DNA of 64,000 nucleotides from Cladorhizidae sp. MBARI D1340-BT2 (taxonomy: Eukaryota; Porifera; Demospongiae; Poecilosclerida; Cladorhizidae), in the NCBI GenBank assembly GCA_028752905.1, contig JAQNBH010000014.1, forward strand, positions 18,769,250-18,833,249, read 5' to 3'. The position numbers and the translations under genes were made by a program. The notes below the pieces were generated by a model. The model saw only the letters and a program-made list of their open reading frames with translations, was not told the DNA's origin and made no database searches. Of the stretch, positions 45,249 through 59,565 are shown piece by piece. The first letter of the stretch is position 1; each line of letters opens with the position of its first letter.

Positions 45249-47026
45249 AGCAGCACATGGAAGAACCTTCACTCTTAACAACCCATCACTCTTAACAACC
45301 CAGCATCAAGGAGTAGCACATGGAAGAACCTTTACTCTTAACCACCAAGCATCAAGGAACAGCACAAGAACCATTACTCTTAACCACCCAGTATCAAATA
45401 GCAGCACATGGAATAACCTTTTTCTTAACCGCCCAGCATAAAGGAGCAGCTCATGGAAGAACCTTCATACTTAACCACCCAGATTCAGGGAGCAGAACAT
45501 GGAAGAACCTTAATCTTAACCCCACAGGATCATGGAGCAGCACAAGGAAGAACCTTTATTCTTAACCGCCCAGCATCAAGGAGCAGCAAATGGAAGAACC
45601 TTTGCACATAATGGCCCAGATTCAAGGAGCAGCACATGGAAGAACCTTCACTCTTAACCACCCAGCATCATGGAACAGCACATGGAAGAACCTTCATTCT
45701 TGACCGCCCAGCATCAACGAGCAGAACATGGAAGCACTTTCGCAATTAACAGCCCAGATTAAAGGAGCAGCACATGGAGAATCTTCACTCTTAACTGCCC
45801 AGCATCAAGGAGCAGCACATGGAAGAACCTTCACACTTAACCGCCTAGCATCAAGGAGTAGCACATGGAAGGACCATCACTCTTAACCACCGAACATCAA
45901 GGTGCAGCAGATGGAAGTTACCTTCACTCTTAACTGCCCAACACCAAGGAGCTGCACATGGAAGAACCTTCACTCTTAACCTCCCAGCATCAAGGAGTAG
46001 CACAAGTAAGACCTTTCACTCTTAACCACCCAGAATCAATGAGTAGCACATGGAAGAACCTCGACTCTTAACCACCCAGCATCAAAGAGCAGCACAGTGA
46101 AGAACCTATACTCTTAACCGCCTAGAATGAAGTAGCAGCACAACGAAGAACCTTCACACTTAACCGCCCATCATCAAGGAGAAGCACATGGAAGAACCTT
46201 CACTCTTAACCACCCAGCATCAAGGAGTAGCACATGGAAGAACCTTTACTCTTAACCACCAAGCATCAAGGAACAGCACAAGAACCATTACTCTTAACCA
46301 CCCAGTATCAAAGAGCAGCACATGGAAGAACCTTTATTCTTAACCGCCCAGCATAAAGGAGCAGCTCATGGAAGAACCTTCATACTTAACCATCCAGATT
46401 CAGGGAGCAGAACATGGAAGAACCTTAATCTTAACCCCACAGGATCATGGAGCAGCACAAGGAAGAACCTTTATTCTTAACTGCCCAACATCAAGGAGCA
46501 GGAAATGGAAGAACCTTTGCACATAATGGCCCAGATTCAAGGAGCAGCACATGGAAGAACCTTCACTCTTAACCACCCAGCATCAACGAGCAGAACATGG
46601 AAGCACTTTCGCAATTAACAGCCCAGATTAAAGGAGCAGCACATGGAGAACCTTCACTCTTAACTGCCCAGCATCAAGGAATAGCACATGGAAGAACCTT
46701 CACAGTTAACCGCCTAGCATCAAGGAGCAGCACATGGAAGAACCTTCACTCTTAACCACCCAGAATCAAGGAGTAGCACATGGAAGGACCATCACTCTTA
46801 ACCACCGAACATCAAGGTGCAGCACATGGAAGAACCTTCACACTTAACCGCCAAGCATCAACAAGTAGCACATGGAAGAACATTCACAATTAACCGACCC
46901 AGCACCAAGGAGCAGCACATGGACATTCACACTTAACCGCCCAGCATCATGGAGTAGCACATGGAAGAACCTTCACCATTACCCACCTAGCATCAAAGGG
47001 CAGCACATAGAAGAACCTTTATTCTT

Positions 47027-47811
47027 TATGCTGGGAGGTTAAGAGTGAAGGTTATTCCATCTGCTTATTCCATCTTCTGCTCCTTGATGCTGGGCAGTTA
47101 AGAATAAAGGTTCTTCCATGTGCTACTCCTTGATACTGGGCGGTTAAGAGTGAAGGTTCTCCCATGTACTGCTCTTTGATTCTGGGTAGTTAAGAGTAAA
47201 GAAAGTTAAAAGTGAAGGTTCTTCCCATGTGCTGCTTGGCAGTTAAACGAGAAGGTTCTTCAATGTGCTGCTCTTTTATGCTGGGCGGTTAAGAGTTAAG
47301 GTTATTCCATCTGCTGCTCATTGATGCTGGGCAGGTAAGAATAAAGCTTCTTCCATGTGCTGTTCCTTGATTCTGGGTGGTTAAGAGTGAAGGTTCTTCC
47401 ATGTGCTACTCCTTGATGCTGGGCGGTTAAGAGTGAAGGTTTTTCCATGTTCTACTCCTTGATGCTGGGTAGTTAAGAGTAAAGAAAGTTAAAAGTGAAG
47501 GTTGTTCCATGTGCTGCTCCTTCATGCTGGGCGGTTAAGAGTGAAGGTTCTTCCATGTGCTGCTCCTTGATGCTGGGCAGTAAGACTGAAGGTTCTGCAA
47601 TGTCTGCTCTTTGATGCTGTGCAATTAAAAGTGAAGGTTTTTCCATGTGCTATTCCTTGATGCTGGGTAGTTAAGAGTAAAGAAAGTTAAAAGTGAAAGT
47701 TCTTCCATGTGCTGCTCCTTGATGCTGGGCGGTTAAGAGTGAAGGTTCTTCCATGTTCTCCTCCTTGATGTGGGGCGGTTAAGAGTGAAGGTTCTTCCAT
47801 GTGCTGCTCCT
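47027..47811 (-). repeat. Reverse-oriented block, array B copy 2
   Basis: Nearly identical to 42602-43341 but with one extra reversed unit before the exit, about 785 bp. Confidence 0.93.
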
Positions 47812-49260
47812 GAATAACCTTCACTCTTAACTGCCCAGCATAGGAGAAGCACATGGAAGAACCTTCACTCTTAACCGCCCAGGATAGGAGCAGCACATGG
47901 AAGAACCTTCACTCTTAACTGCCCAGCATCAACGAGCAGCACATGGAAGAACCTTCACTCTTAACTGCCCAGCATCAAGGAGCAGCACATGGAAGAATCT
48001 ACACTCTTAACAGCCCAACATCAAGGAATAGGACATGGAAGAAACTTAAAACTTAACCACCCAGCATCAATGAGCAGCACATGGAAGAATCTTCACTCTT
48101 AACCACCCAGCATCAAGGATTAGGACATGGAAGAAACTTAACATTTAACCGCCCAGCATTAATAAGCAGCACATGGAAGAACATTCACTCTTAACCGGCA
48201 AGCACCAATGAGCAGCAAATGGAACAACCTTCACACTTAACCGCTCATCATTAAGGAGTAGCACATGGAAGAACCTTAACTCTTAACCACCCAGCATAAA
48301 GAAGCCGCACATGGAAGACCCTTCCACTTAACTGCCCAGCATCAAGGATAGCACATGGAAGAACCTTAACACTTAAACGCCCAGCATGGAGCAGCACATG
48401 GAAGAACTTTTATTCTTAACCGCTCAGCATAAAGGAGCAGCTCATGGAAGAACCTTCCCACTTAACTGCCCAGATTCAACGAGCAGCACATGGAAGAACC
48501 TTCACTTTTAACTTCCCAGCATCAAGGAACAGCACATGGAAGAACCTTTACTTTTAACCGCCCAGGAGCAGCACATGGAAGAACCTTCACTCTTAACCAC
48601 CCAGCATCAAGGAGCAGCACATGGAAGAACCTTCACTCTTAACAGCTCAGCATCCAGGAGGAGCACATGGAAGAACCTTCACTCTTAACCAACCAGCATT
48701 ATGGAGAAGGACATGGAAGAACCTTCACTCTTAACCGCCCAGCATCAAGAAGCAGCACATGGAAGAATCTTTACTTTTAACCACCTCACATCAAGATTAG
48801 CACATGGAAAAACTTTCACACTAAACCACCCAGAATAAAAGAGAACCACATGGAAGAACCTTTACTCTTAACCGCCCAGCATCAAGGAGCGGCACATGGA
48901 AGAACCTTCACTCTTAACCGCCAAGCACCAAGGAGCAGCTCATGGAAGAACTTTCACTCTTAACCGCCCAGCATCAAAAGCAGCACATGGAAGAACCTTC
49001 ACTCTTAACCGCCCAGGATCAAGAAGCCGTACATATATGGAAGAACCTTCAATTTTAATAGCCCAGTATCAAGGAGCAGCACATGGAAGAACCTTCACAC
49101 TTAACTGCCCTGAATCAAGGAGTAGCACATGGAACCTTCACTCTTAACTGCCCAGAATTAATGAGTAGCACATGGAAGAACTTTGACTCTTAACCACCCA
49201 GCATCAAAGAGCAGCACAACGAAGAACCTTCACACTTAACCGCCCATCATCAAGGAGCAG

Positions 49261-49672
49261 TGTTGGGGTTCAACTTCTGCCTAGTCCCAATATGGTAGGT
49301 ATTGCTGCCACCAGAGCCTAACAGCTAGGAGTAAGTCGCCTCGTCTACCCAGAGAAATTTAGGGTATAAAGTTAGACTAAGTTTTATTACTCAAAGCAAC
49401 AACAGTAGACTGAAACAGTTTGGCTGGCAGGTTTTTTTATAACCACTCCCAGCCTCACACAGTAAGTGACATATGGCTAACACCTTACAATGCACAGTCC
49501 AAAGTCAAACATACAGATGACAGGTAGAGACACATAAGCCTGTATAAATCCAGGTGTGAACCACGTCAATTAACAGTAATTAACCATGGTTAGCTAATTA
49601 GAACTAACAGATATAAGCTACCTCTAGCTACAGGTTATGGCCAGGCTTGGCCATGTCAGGCGGCCCCTGACA
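49261..49672. mobile_element. Solo LTR, family 1, copy 2 (412 bp)
   Basis: Almost identical to 44837-45248, same length, same AGCAG duplication (49256-49260 and 49673-49677) and the same position in the higher-order repeat. It was copied with the array rather than inserted separately. Confidence 0.92.
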
Positions 49673-49743
49673 AGCAGCACATGGAAGAACCTTCACTCTT
49701 AACAACCCATCACTCTTAACAACCCAGCATCAAGGAGTAGCAC

Positions 49744-52700
49744 ATGGAAGAACCTTTACTCTTAACCACCAAGCATCAAGGTACAGCACAAGAACCATTA
49801 CTCTTAACCACCCAGTATCAAATAGCAGCACATGGAATAACCTTTTTCTTAACCGCCCAGCATAAAGGAGCAGCTCATGGAAGAACTTTCATACTTAACC
49901 ACCCAGATTCAGGGAGCAGAACATGGAAGAACCTTAATCTTAACCCCACAGGATCATGGAGCAGCACAAGGAAGAACCTTTATTCTTAACTGCCCAGCAT
50001 CAAGGAGCAGCAAATGGAAGAACCTTTGCACATAATGGCCCAGATTCAAGGAGCAGCACATGGAAGAACCTTCACTCTTAACCACCCAGCATCATGGAAC
50101 AGCACATGGAAGAACCTTCATTCTTGACCGCCCAGCATCAACGAGCAGAACATGGAAGCACTTTCGCAATTAACAGCCCAGATTAAAGGAGCAGCACATG
50201 GAGAATCTTCACTCTTAACTGCCCAGCATCAAGGAGCAGCACATGGAAGAACCTTCACACTTAACCGCCTAGCATCAAGGAGTAGCACATGGAAGAACCT
50301 TCACTCTTAACCACCCAGAATCAAGGAGTAGCACATGGAAGGACCATCACTCTTAACCACCGAACATCAATGTGCAGCAGATGGAAGTTACCTTCACTCT
50401 TAACTGCCCAACACCAAGGAGCTGCACATGGAAGAACCTTCACACTTAACCACTCAGCACCAAGGAGCAGCACAATAATCACCCAGCATCAAGGAACAGC
50501 ACATGGAAGAACCTTCACTCTTAACCTCCCAGCATCAAGGAGTAGCACAAGTAAGACCTTTCACTCTTAACCACCCAGAATCAATGAGTAGCACATGGAA
50601 GAACCTCGACTCTTAACCACCCAGCATCAAAGAGCAGCACAGTGAAGAACCTTTACTCTTAACCACCTAGAATCAAGTAGCAGCACAACGAAGAACCTTC
50701 ACACTTAACCGCCCATCATCAAGGAGAAGCACATGGAAGAACCTTCACTCTTAACCACCCAGCATCAAGGAGTAGCACATGAAAGAACCTTTACTCTTAA
50801 CCACCAAGCATCAAGGAACAGCACAAGAACCATTACTCTTAACCACCCAGTATCAAAGAGCAGCACATGGAAGAACCTTTATTCTTAACCGCCCAGCATC
50901 AAGGAGCAGCAAATGGAAGAACCTTTGCACATAATGGCCCAGATTCAAGGAGCAGCACATGGAAGAACCTTCACTCTTAACCACCCAGCATCATGGAACA
51001 GCACATGGAAGAACCTTCATTCTTGACCGCCCAGCATCAACGAGCAGAACATGGAAGCACTTTCGCAATTAACAGCCCAGATTAAAGGAGCAGCACATGG
51101 AGAACCTTCACTCTTAACTGCCCAGCATCAAGGAGCAGCACATGGAAGAACCTTCACACTTAACCGCCTAGCATCAAGGAGTAGCACATGGAAGAACCTC
51201 ACTCTTAACCACCCAGAATCAAGGAGTAGCACATGGAAGGACCATCACTCTTAACCACCGAACATCAAGGTGCAGCAGATGGAAGTTACCTTCACTCTTA
51301 ACTGCCCAACACCAAGGAGCTGCACATGGAAGAACCTTCACACTTAACCACTCAGCACCAAGGAGCAGCACAATAATCACCCAGCATCAGGGAACAGCAC
51401 ATGGAAGAACCTTCACTCTTAACCTCCCAGCATCAAGGAGTAGCACAAGTAAGACCTTTCACTCTTAACCACCCAGAATCAATGAGTAGCACATGGAAGA
51501 ACCTCGACTCTTAACCACCCAGCATCAAAGAGCAGCACAGTGAAGAACCTTTACTCTTAACCGCCTAGAATCAAGTAGCAGCACAACGAAGAACCTTCAC
51601 ACTTAACCGCCCATCATCAAGGAGAAGCACATGGAAGAACCTTCACTCTTAACACCCCAGCATCAAGGAGTAGCACATGGAAGAACCTTTACTCTTAACC
51701 ACCAAGCATCAAGGAACAGCACAAGAACCATTACTCTTAACCACCCAGTATCAAATAGCAGCACATGGAATAACCTTTTTCTTAACCGCCCAGCATAAAG
51801 GAGCAGCTCATGGAAGAACTTTCATACTTAACCACCCAGATTCAGGGAGCAGAACATGGAAGAACCTTAATCTTAACCCCACAGGATCATGGAGCAGCAC
51901 AAGGAAGAACCTTTATTCTTAACTGCCCAGCATCAAGGAGCAGCAAATGGAAGAACCTTTGCACATAATGGCCCAGATTCAAGGAGCAGCACATGGAAGA
52001 ACCTTCACTCTTAACCACCCAGCATCATGGAACAGCACATGGAAGAACCTTCATTCTTGACCGCCCAGCATCAACGAGCAGAACATGGAAGCACTTTCGC
52101 AATTAACAGCCCAGATTAAAGGAGCAGCACATGGAGAATCTTCACTCTTAACTGCCCAGCATCAAGGAGCAGCACATGGAAGAACCTTCACACTTAACCG
52201 CCTAGCATCAAGGAGTAGCACATGGAAGAACCTTCACTCTTAACCACCCAGAATCAAGGAGTAGCACATGGAAGGACCATCACTCTTAACCACCGAACAT
52301 CAATGTGCAGCAGATGGAAGTTACCTTCACTCTTAACTGCCCAACACCAAGGAGCTGCACATGGAAGAACCTTCACACTTAACCACTCAGCACCAAGGAG
52401 CAGCACAATAATCACCCAGCATCAAGGAACAGCACATGGAAGAACCTTCACTCTTAACCTCCCAGCATCAAGGAGTAGCACACGTAAGACCTTTCACTCT
52501 TAACCACCCAGAATCAATGAGTAGCACATGGAAGAACCTCGACTCTTAACCACCCAGCATCAAAGAGCAGCACAGTGAAGAACCTTTACTCTTAACCACC
52601 TAGAATCAAGTAGCAGCACAACGAAGAACCTTCACACTTAACCGCCCATCATCAAGGAGAAGCACATGGAAGAACCTTCACTCTTAACCACCCAGCATCA

Positions 52701-54870
52701 AGGAGTAGCACATGAAAGAACCTTTACTCTTAACCACCAAGCATCAAGGAACAGCACAAGAACCATTACTCTTAACCACCCAGTATCAAAGAGCAGCACA
52801 TGGAAGAACCTTTATTCTTAACCGCCCAGCATCAAGGAGCAGCAAATGGAAGAACCTTTGCACATAATGGCCCAGATTCAAGGAGCAGCACATGGAAGAA
52901 CCTTCACTCTTAACCACCCAGCATCATGGAACAGCACATGGAAGAACCTTCATTCTTGACCGCCCAGCATCAACGAGCAGAACATGGAAGCACTTTCGCA
53001 ATTAACAGCCCAGATTAAAGGAGCAGCACATGGAGAACCTTCACTCTTAACTGCCCAGCATCAAGGAGCAGCACATGGAAGAACCTTCACACTTAACCGC
53101 CTAGCATCAAGGAGTAGCACATGGAAGAACCTCACTCTTAACCACCCAGAATCAAGGAGTAGCACATGGAAGGACCATCACTCTTAACCACCGAACATCA
53201 AGGTGCAGCAGATGGAAGTTACCTTCACTCTTAACTGCCCAACACCAAGGAGCTGCACATGGAAGAACCTTCACACTTAACCACTCAGCACCAAGGAGCA
53301 GCACAATAATCACCCAGCATCAAGGAACAGCACATGGAAGAACCTTCACTCTTAACCTCCCAGCATCAAGGAGTAGCACAAGTAAGACCTTTCACTCTTA
53401 ACCACCCAGAATCAATGAGTAGCACATGGAAGAACCTCGACTCTTAACCACCCAGCATCAAAGAGCAGCACAGTGAAGAACCTTTACTCTTAACCGCCTA
53501 GAATCAAGTAGCAGCACAACGAAGAACCTTCACACTTAACCGCCCATCATCAAGGAGAAGCACATGGAAGAACCTTCACTCTTAACCACCCAGCATCAAG
53601 GAGTAGCACATGGAAGAACCTTTACTCTTAACCACCAAGCATCAAGGAACAGCACAAGAACCATTACTCTTAACCACCCAGTATCAAAGAGCAGCACATG
53701 GAAGAACCTTTATTCTTAACCGCCCAGCATCAAGGAGCAGCAAATGGAAGAACCTTTGCACATAATGGCCCAGATTCAAGGAGCAGCACATGGAAGAACC
53801 TTCACTCTTAACCACCCAGCATCATGGAACAGCACATGGAAGAACCTTCATTCTTGACCGCCCAGCATCAACGAGCAGAACATGGAAGCACTTTCGCAAT
53901 TAACAGCCCAGATTAAAGGAGCAGCACATGGAGAACCTTCACTCTTAACTGCCCAGCATCAAGGAGCAGCACATGGAAGAACCTTCACACTTAACCGCCT
54001 AGCATCAAGGAGTAGCACATGGAAGAACCTCACTCTTAACCACCCAGAATCAAGGAGTAGCACATGGAAGGACCATCACTCTTAACCACCGAACATCAAG
54101 GTGCAGCAGATGGAAGTTACCTTCACTCTTAACTGCCCAACACCAAGGAGCTGCACATGGAAGAACCTTCACACTTAACCACTCAGCACCAAGGAGCAGC
54201 ACAATAATCACCCAGCATCAAGGAACAGCACATGGAAGAACCTTCACTCTGAACCTCCCAGCATCAAGGAGTAGCACAAGTAAGACCTTTCACTCTTAAC
54301 CACCCAGAATCAATGAGTAGCACATGGAAGAACCTCGACTCTTAACCACCCAGCATCAAAGAGCAGCACAGTGAAGAACCTTTACTCTTAACCGCCTAGA
54401 ATCAAGTAGCAGCACAACGAAGAACCTTCACACTTAACCGCCCATCATCAAGGAGAAGCACATGGAAGAACCTTCACTCTTAAACACCCAGCATCAAGGA
54501 GTAGCACATGGAAGAACCTTTACTCTTAACCACCAAGCATCAAGGAACAGCACAAGAACCATTACTCTTAACCACCCAGTATCAAAGAGCAGCACATGGA
54601 AGAACCTTTATTGTTAACCGCCCAGCATAAAGGAGCAGCTCATGGAAGAACCTTCATACTTAACCACCCAGATTCAGGGAGCAGAACATGGAAGAACCTT
54701 AATTTTAACCCCACAGGATCATGGAGCAGCACAAGGAAGAACCTTTATTCTTAACTGCCCAACATCAAGGAGCAGGAAATGGAAGAACCTTTGCACATAA
54801 TGGCCCAGATTCAAGGAGCAGCACATGGAAGAACCTTCACTCTTAACCACCCAGCATCAACGAGCAGAAC
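49744..54870. repeat. Nested tandem duplications of about 1.93 kb and 0.9 kb
   Basis: Distinctive variants recur at fixed steps: 49744 and 51677, 50289 and 52222, 51051 and 52984 are each 1933 bp apart; 52984 and 53882 are 898 bp apart. These local duplications lie within the second higher-order repeat and lack the solo LTR. Confidence 0.9.
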
Positions 54871-55300
54871 ATGGAAGCACTTTCGGAATTAACAGCCCAG
54901 ATTAAAGGAGCAGCACATGGAGAACCTTCACTCTTAACTGCCCAGCATCAAGGAATAGCACATGGAAGAACCTTCACACTTAACCGCCTAGCATCAAGGA
55001 GCAGCACATGGAAGAACCTTCACTCTTTAACCACCCAGAACCAAGGAGTAGCACATGGAAGGACCATCACTCTTAACCACCGAACATCAAGGTGCAGCAC
55101 ATGGAAGAACCTTCACACTTAACCGCCAAGCATCAACAAGTAGCACATGGAAGAACCTTCACAATTAACCGACCCAGCATCAAGGAGCAGCACATGGACA
55201 TTCACACTTAACCGCCCAGCATCATGGAGTAGCACATGGAAGAACCTTCACCATTACCCACCTAGCATCAAAGGGCAGCACATAGAAGAACCTTTATTCT

Positions 55301-56086
55301 TTATGCTGGGAGGTTAAGAGTGAAGGTTATTCCATCTGCTTATTCCATCTTCTGCTCCTTGATGCTGGGCAGTTAAGAATAAAGGTTCTTCCATGTGCTA
55401 CTCCTTGATACTGGGCGGTTAAGAGTGAAGGTTCTCCCATGTACTGCTCTTTGATTCTTGGTAGTTAAGAGTAAAGAAAGTTAAAAGTGAAGGTTCTTCC
55501 CATGTGCTGCTGGGCAGTTAAACGAGAAGGTTCTTCAATGTGCTGCTCTTTTATGCTGGGCAGTTAAGAGTTAAGGTTATTCCATCTGCTGCTCATTGAT
55601 GCTGGGCAGGTAAGAATAAAGCTTCTTCCATGTGCTGTTCCTTGATTCTGGGTGGTTAAGAGTGAAGGTTCTTCCATGTGCTACTCCTTGATGCTGGGCG
55701 GTTAAGAGTGCAGGTTTTTCCATGTTCTACTCCTTGATGCTGGGTAGTTAAGAGTAAAGAAAGTTAAAAGTGAAGGTTCTTCCATGTGCTGCTCCTTCAT
55801 GCTGGGCGGTTAAGAGTGAAGGTTCTTCCATGTGCTGCTCCTTGATGCTGGGCAGTAAGACTGAAGGTTCTGCAATGTCTGCTCTTTGATGCTGTGCAAT
55901 TAAAAGTGAAGGTTTTTCCATGTGCTATTCCTTGATGCTGGGTAGTTAAGAGTAAAGAAAGTTAAAAGTGAAAGTTCTTCCATGTGCTGCTCCTTGATGC
56001 TGGGCGGTTAAGAGTGAAGGTTCTTCCATGTTCTCCTCCTTGATGCGGGGCGGTTAAGAGTGAAGGTTCTTCCATGTGCTGCTCCT
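55301..56086 (-). repeat. Reverse-oriented block, array B copy 3
   Basis: About 786 bp, with the same borders and unit order as the block at 47027-47811. Confidence 0.93.
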
Positions 56087-56995
56087 GAATAACCTTCACT
56101 CTTAACCGCCCAGCATAGGAGAAGCACATGGAAGAACCTTCACTCTTAACCGTCCAGCATAGGAGCAGCACATGGAAGAACCTTCACTCTTAACTGCCCA
56201 GCATCAACGAGCAGGACATGGAAGAACCTTCACTCTTAACTGCCCAGCATCAAGGAGAAGCACATGGAAGAATCTACACTCTTAACAGCCCAACATCAAG
56301 GAATAGGACATGGAAGAAACTTAAAACTTAACCACCCAGCATCAATGAGCAGCACATGGAAGAACCTTCACTCTTAACCAACCAGCATTATGGAGAAGGA
56401 CATGGAAGAACCTTCACTCTTAACCGCCCAGCATCAAGAAGCAGCACATGGAAGAATCTTTACTTTTAACCACCTCGCATCAAGATTAGCACATGGAAAA
56501 ACCTTCACACTAAACCACCCAGAATCAAGGAGAACCACATAGAAGAACCTTTACTCTTAACCGCCCAGCATCAAGGAGCGGCACATGGAAGAACCTTCAC
56601 TCTTAACCGCCAAGCATCAAGGAGCAGCTCATGGAAGAACCTTCACTCTTAACCACCCAGCATCAAAAGCAGCACACGGAAGAACCATCACTCTTAACCG
56701 CCCAGGATCAAGAAGCAGTACATATATGGAAGAACCTTCAATTTTAATAGCCCAGTATCAAGGAGCAGCACATGGAAGAACCTTCACGCTTAACTGCCCT
56801 GAATCAAGGAGTAGCACATGGAACCTTCACTCTTAACCGCCCAGAATTAATGAGTAGCACATGGAAGAACTTTGACTCTTAACCACCCAGCATCAAAGAG
56901 CAGCACAGTTAAGAACCTTTACTCTTAACCTCCTAGCATCAAGTAGCAGCACAACGAAGAACCTTCACACTTAACCGCCCATCATCAAGGAGCAG

Positions 56996-57407
56996 TGTTG
57001 GGGTTCAACTTCTGCCTAGTTCCAATATGGTAGGTATTGCTGCCACCAGAGCCTAACAGCTAGGAGTAAGTCGCCTAGTCTACCCAGAGAAATTTAGGGT
57101 ATAAAGTTAGACTAAGTTTTATTACTCAAAGCAACAACAGTAGACTGAAACAGTTTGGCTGGCAGGGTTTTTTATAACCACTCCCAGCCTCACACAGTAA
57201 GTGACATATGGCTAACACCTTACAATGCACAGTCCAAAGTCAAACATACAGATGACAGGTAGAGACACATAAGCCTGTATAAATCCAGGTGTGAACCACA
57301 TCAATTAACAGTAATTATCCATGGTTAGCTAATTAGAACTAACAGATATAAACTACCTCTAGCTACAGGTTATGGCCAGGCTTGGCCATGTCAGGCGGCC
57401 CCTGACA
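56996..57407. mobile_element. Solo LTR, family 1, copy 3 (412 bp)
   Basis: Third copy at the same position of the higher-order repeat, with AGCAG duplications at 56991-56995 and 57408-57412. A few single-base differences from the other two allow their relationship to be traced. Confidence 0.92.
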
Positions 57408-58982
57408 AGCAGCACATGGAAGAACCTTCACTCTTAACAACCCATCACTCTTAACAACCCAGCATCAAGGAGTAGCACATGGAAGAATCTCTACTCTTAA
57501 CCACCAAGCATCAAGGAACAGCACAAGAACCATTACTCTTAACCACCCAGTATCAAATAGCAGCACATGGAAGAACCTTTTTCTTAACCGCCCAGCATAA
57601 AGGAGCAGCTCATGGAAGAACCTTCATACTTAACCACCCAGATTCAGGGAGCAGAACATGGAAGAACCTTAATCTTAACTCCACAGGATCATGGAGCAGC
57701 ACAAGTAAGAACCTTTATTCTTAACCGCCCAGCATCAAGGAGCAGCAAATGGAAGAACCTTTGCACATAATGGCCCAGATTCAAGGAGCAGCACATGGAA
57801 GAACCTTCACTCTTAACCACCCAGCATCATGGAATAGCACATGGAAGAACCTTCATTCTTGACCGCCCAGCATCAACGAGCAGAACATGGAAGCACTTTC
57901 GCAATTAACAGCCCAGATTAAAGGAGCAGCACATGGAGAACCTTCACTCTTAACTGCCCAGCATCAAGGAGCAGCACATGGAAGAACCTTCACACTTAAC
58001 CGCCTAGCATCAAGGAGTAGCACATGGAAGAACCTTCACTCTTAACCACCCAGAATCAAGGAGTAGCACATGGAAGGACCATCACTCTTAACCACCGAAC
58101 ATCAAGGTGCAGCAGATGGAAGTTACCTTCAATCTTAACTGCCCAACACCAAGGAGCTGCACATGGAAGAACCTTCACACTTAACCACTCAGCACCAAGG
58201 AGCAGCACAATAATCACCCAGCATCAAGGAACAGCACATAGAAGAACCTTCACTCTTAACCTCCCAGCATCAAGGAGTAGCACAAGTAAGACCTTTCACT
58301 CTTAACCACCCAGAATCAATGAGTAACACATGGAAGAACCTCGACTCTTAACCACCCAGCATCAAAGAGCAGCACAGTGAAGAACCTTTACTCTTAACCG
58401 CCTAGAATCAAGTAGCAGCACAACGAAGAACTTCACACTTAACCTCCCATCATCAAGGAGAAGCACATGGAAGAACCTTCACTCTTAACCGCCCAGCATT
58501 AAGGAGCAGCACATGGAAGAGCCTTCACTCTTAACCACCCAGCATCATGGAGCAGCACATGGAAGGACCTTTATTCTTAACCGCCCAATATCAAGGAGCA
58601 GATCATGGAAGAATCTTCACTCTTAACCACCCAGCATCATGGAGCAGTATGTGGAAGAACCTTTATTCTTAACCGCCCAGCATCAAGGAGCAGAACATGG
58701 AAGGACCTTCGCATGTAACCACCCAGATTAAAGGAGCAGCACATGGAGAACCTTCACTCTTAACAACCCAGCATCATGGAGTAGCACATGGAAGAACTTT
58801 CACAATTAACCAACCAGCATCAAGGAGTAGCTCACATTAACCAGCCAGCATCAAGGAGCAGAACATGTAAGAACCTTTACTTTTAACCGCCCAGGCAGCA
58901 TCAAGGAGCAGAACATGGAAGAACCTTCACTCTTAACCACCCAGCATCAAGGAGCCACACATGGAAAAACCTTCGTCTTAAC

Positions 58983-59565
58983 TGTCAGCTTTCCACTCTC
59001 TACTCAACTGCTTTAGCTTGAGTAGTGGGAACAACTGCGATGCCCTAATATAACTATGAACTTACTGTCACAATTACTACTAGAGCCAAAATCAGACTAC
59101 CCTTCCTGGTAGCTGTTTCCGATAGCGCCTTGATATTGAATGGGTTAAAGTTTATTAAGAAACTGGAAAACTATCCAAGCCTCTTTAACTGCAATATAAA
59201 CATAAACTTACAACAATACTCAGTTGTACTATAGTCAGTAAAACAATCCCGCGTCTCTAACAACAACAATCGCCGTTAGCTGATGACGTCACTGTTTGTT
59301 GTGGATTCGCCACTCTGTAAATAAACCCGTAAGGGCACCGTCTCGTAGCCCTCCGCTGGCCTTCCGTTGCGAAGATTCCCTTTGTGAGCTATGTTGGCAA
59401 CCACATGTCCTTTTGGAGAGCTTACCTTTTGATAGCTTCGTTGTTGAGTATTTCTTTGTGGCTTTGTTAATTGCTCATTACTGTTCTTATTCGTTTGTAG
59501 ATGCTGTGCTGCCTCATACTTGTCTAGTGCTGGGCACTCTGTAGTTATGGTTGAGATCCCTGACA
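58983..59565. mobile_element. Solo LTR, family 2 (583 bp)
   Basis: Begins TGTCAGCTTTCCACTCTC and ends GAGATCCCTGACA; the ends TGTCAG/CTGACA are perfectly inverted. It is flanked by the 5-bp duplication TTAAC (58978-58982 and 59566-59570) taken from the minisatellite unit. It is unrelated in sequence to the 412-bp LTR. The two short frames inside (one per strand) are not recognised. It is present once. Confidence 0.85.
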
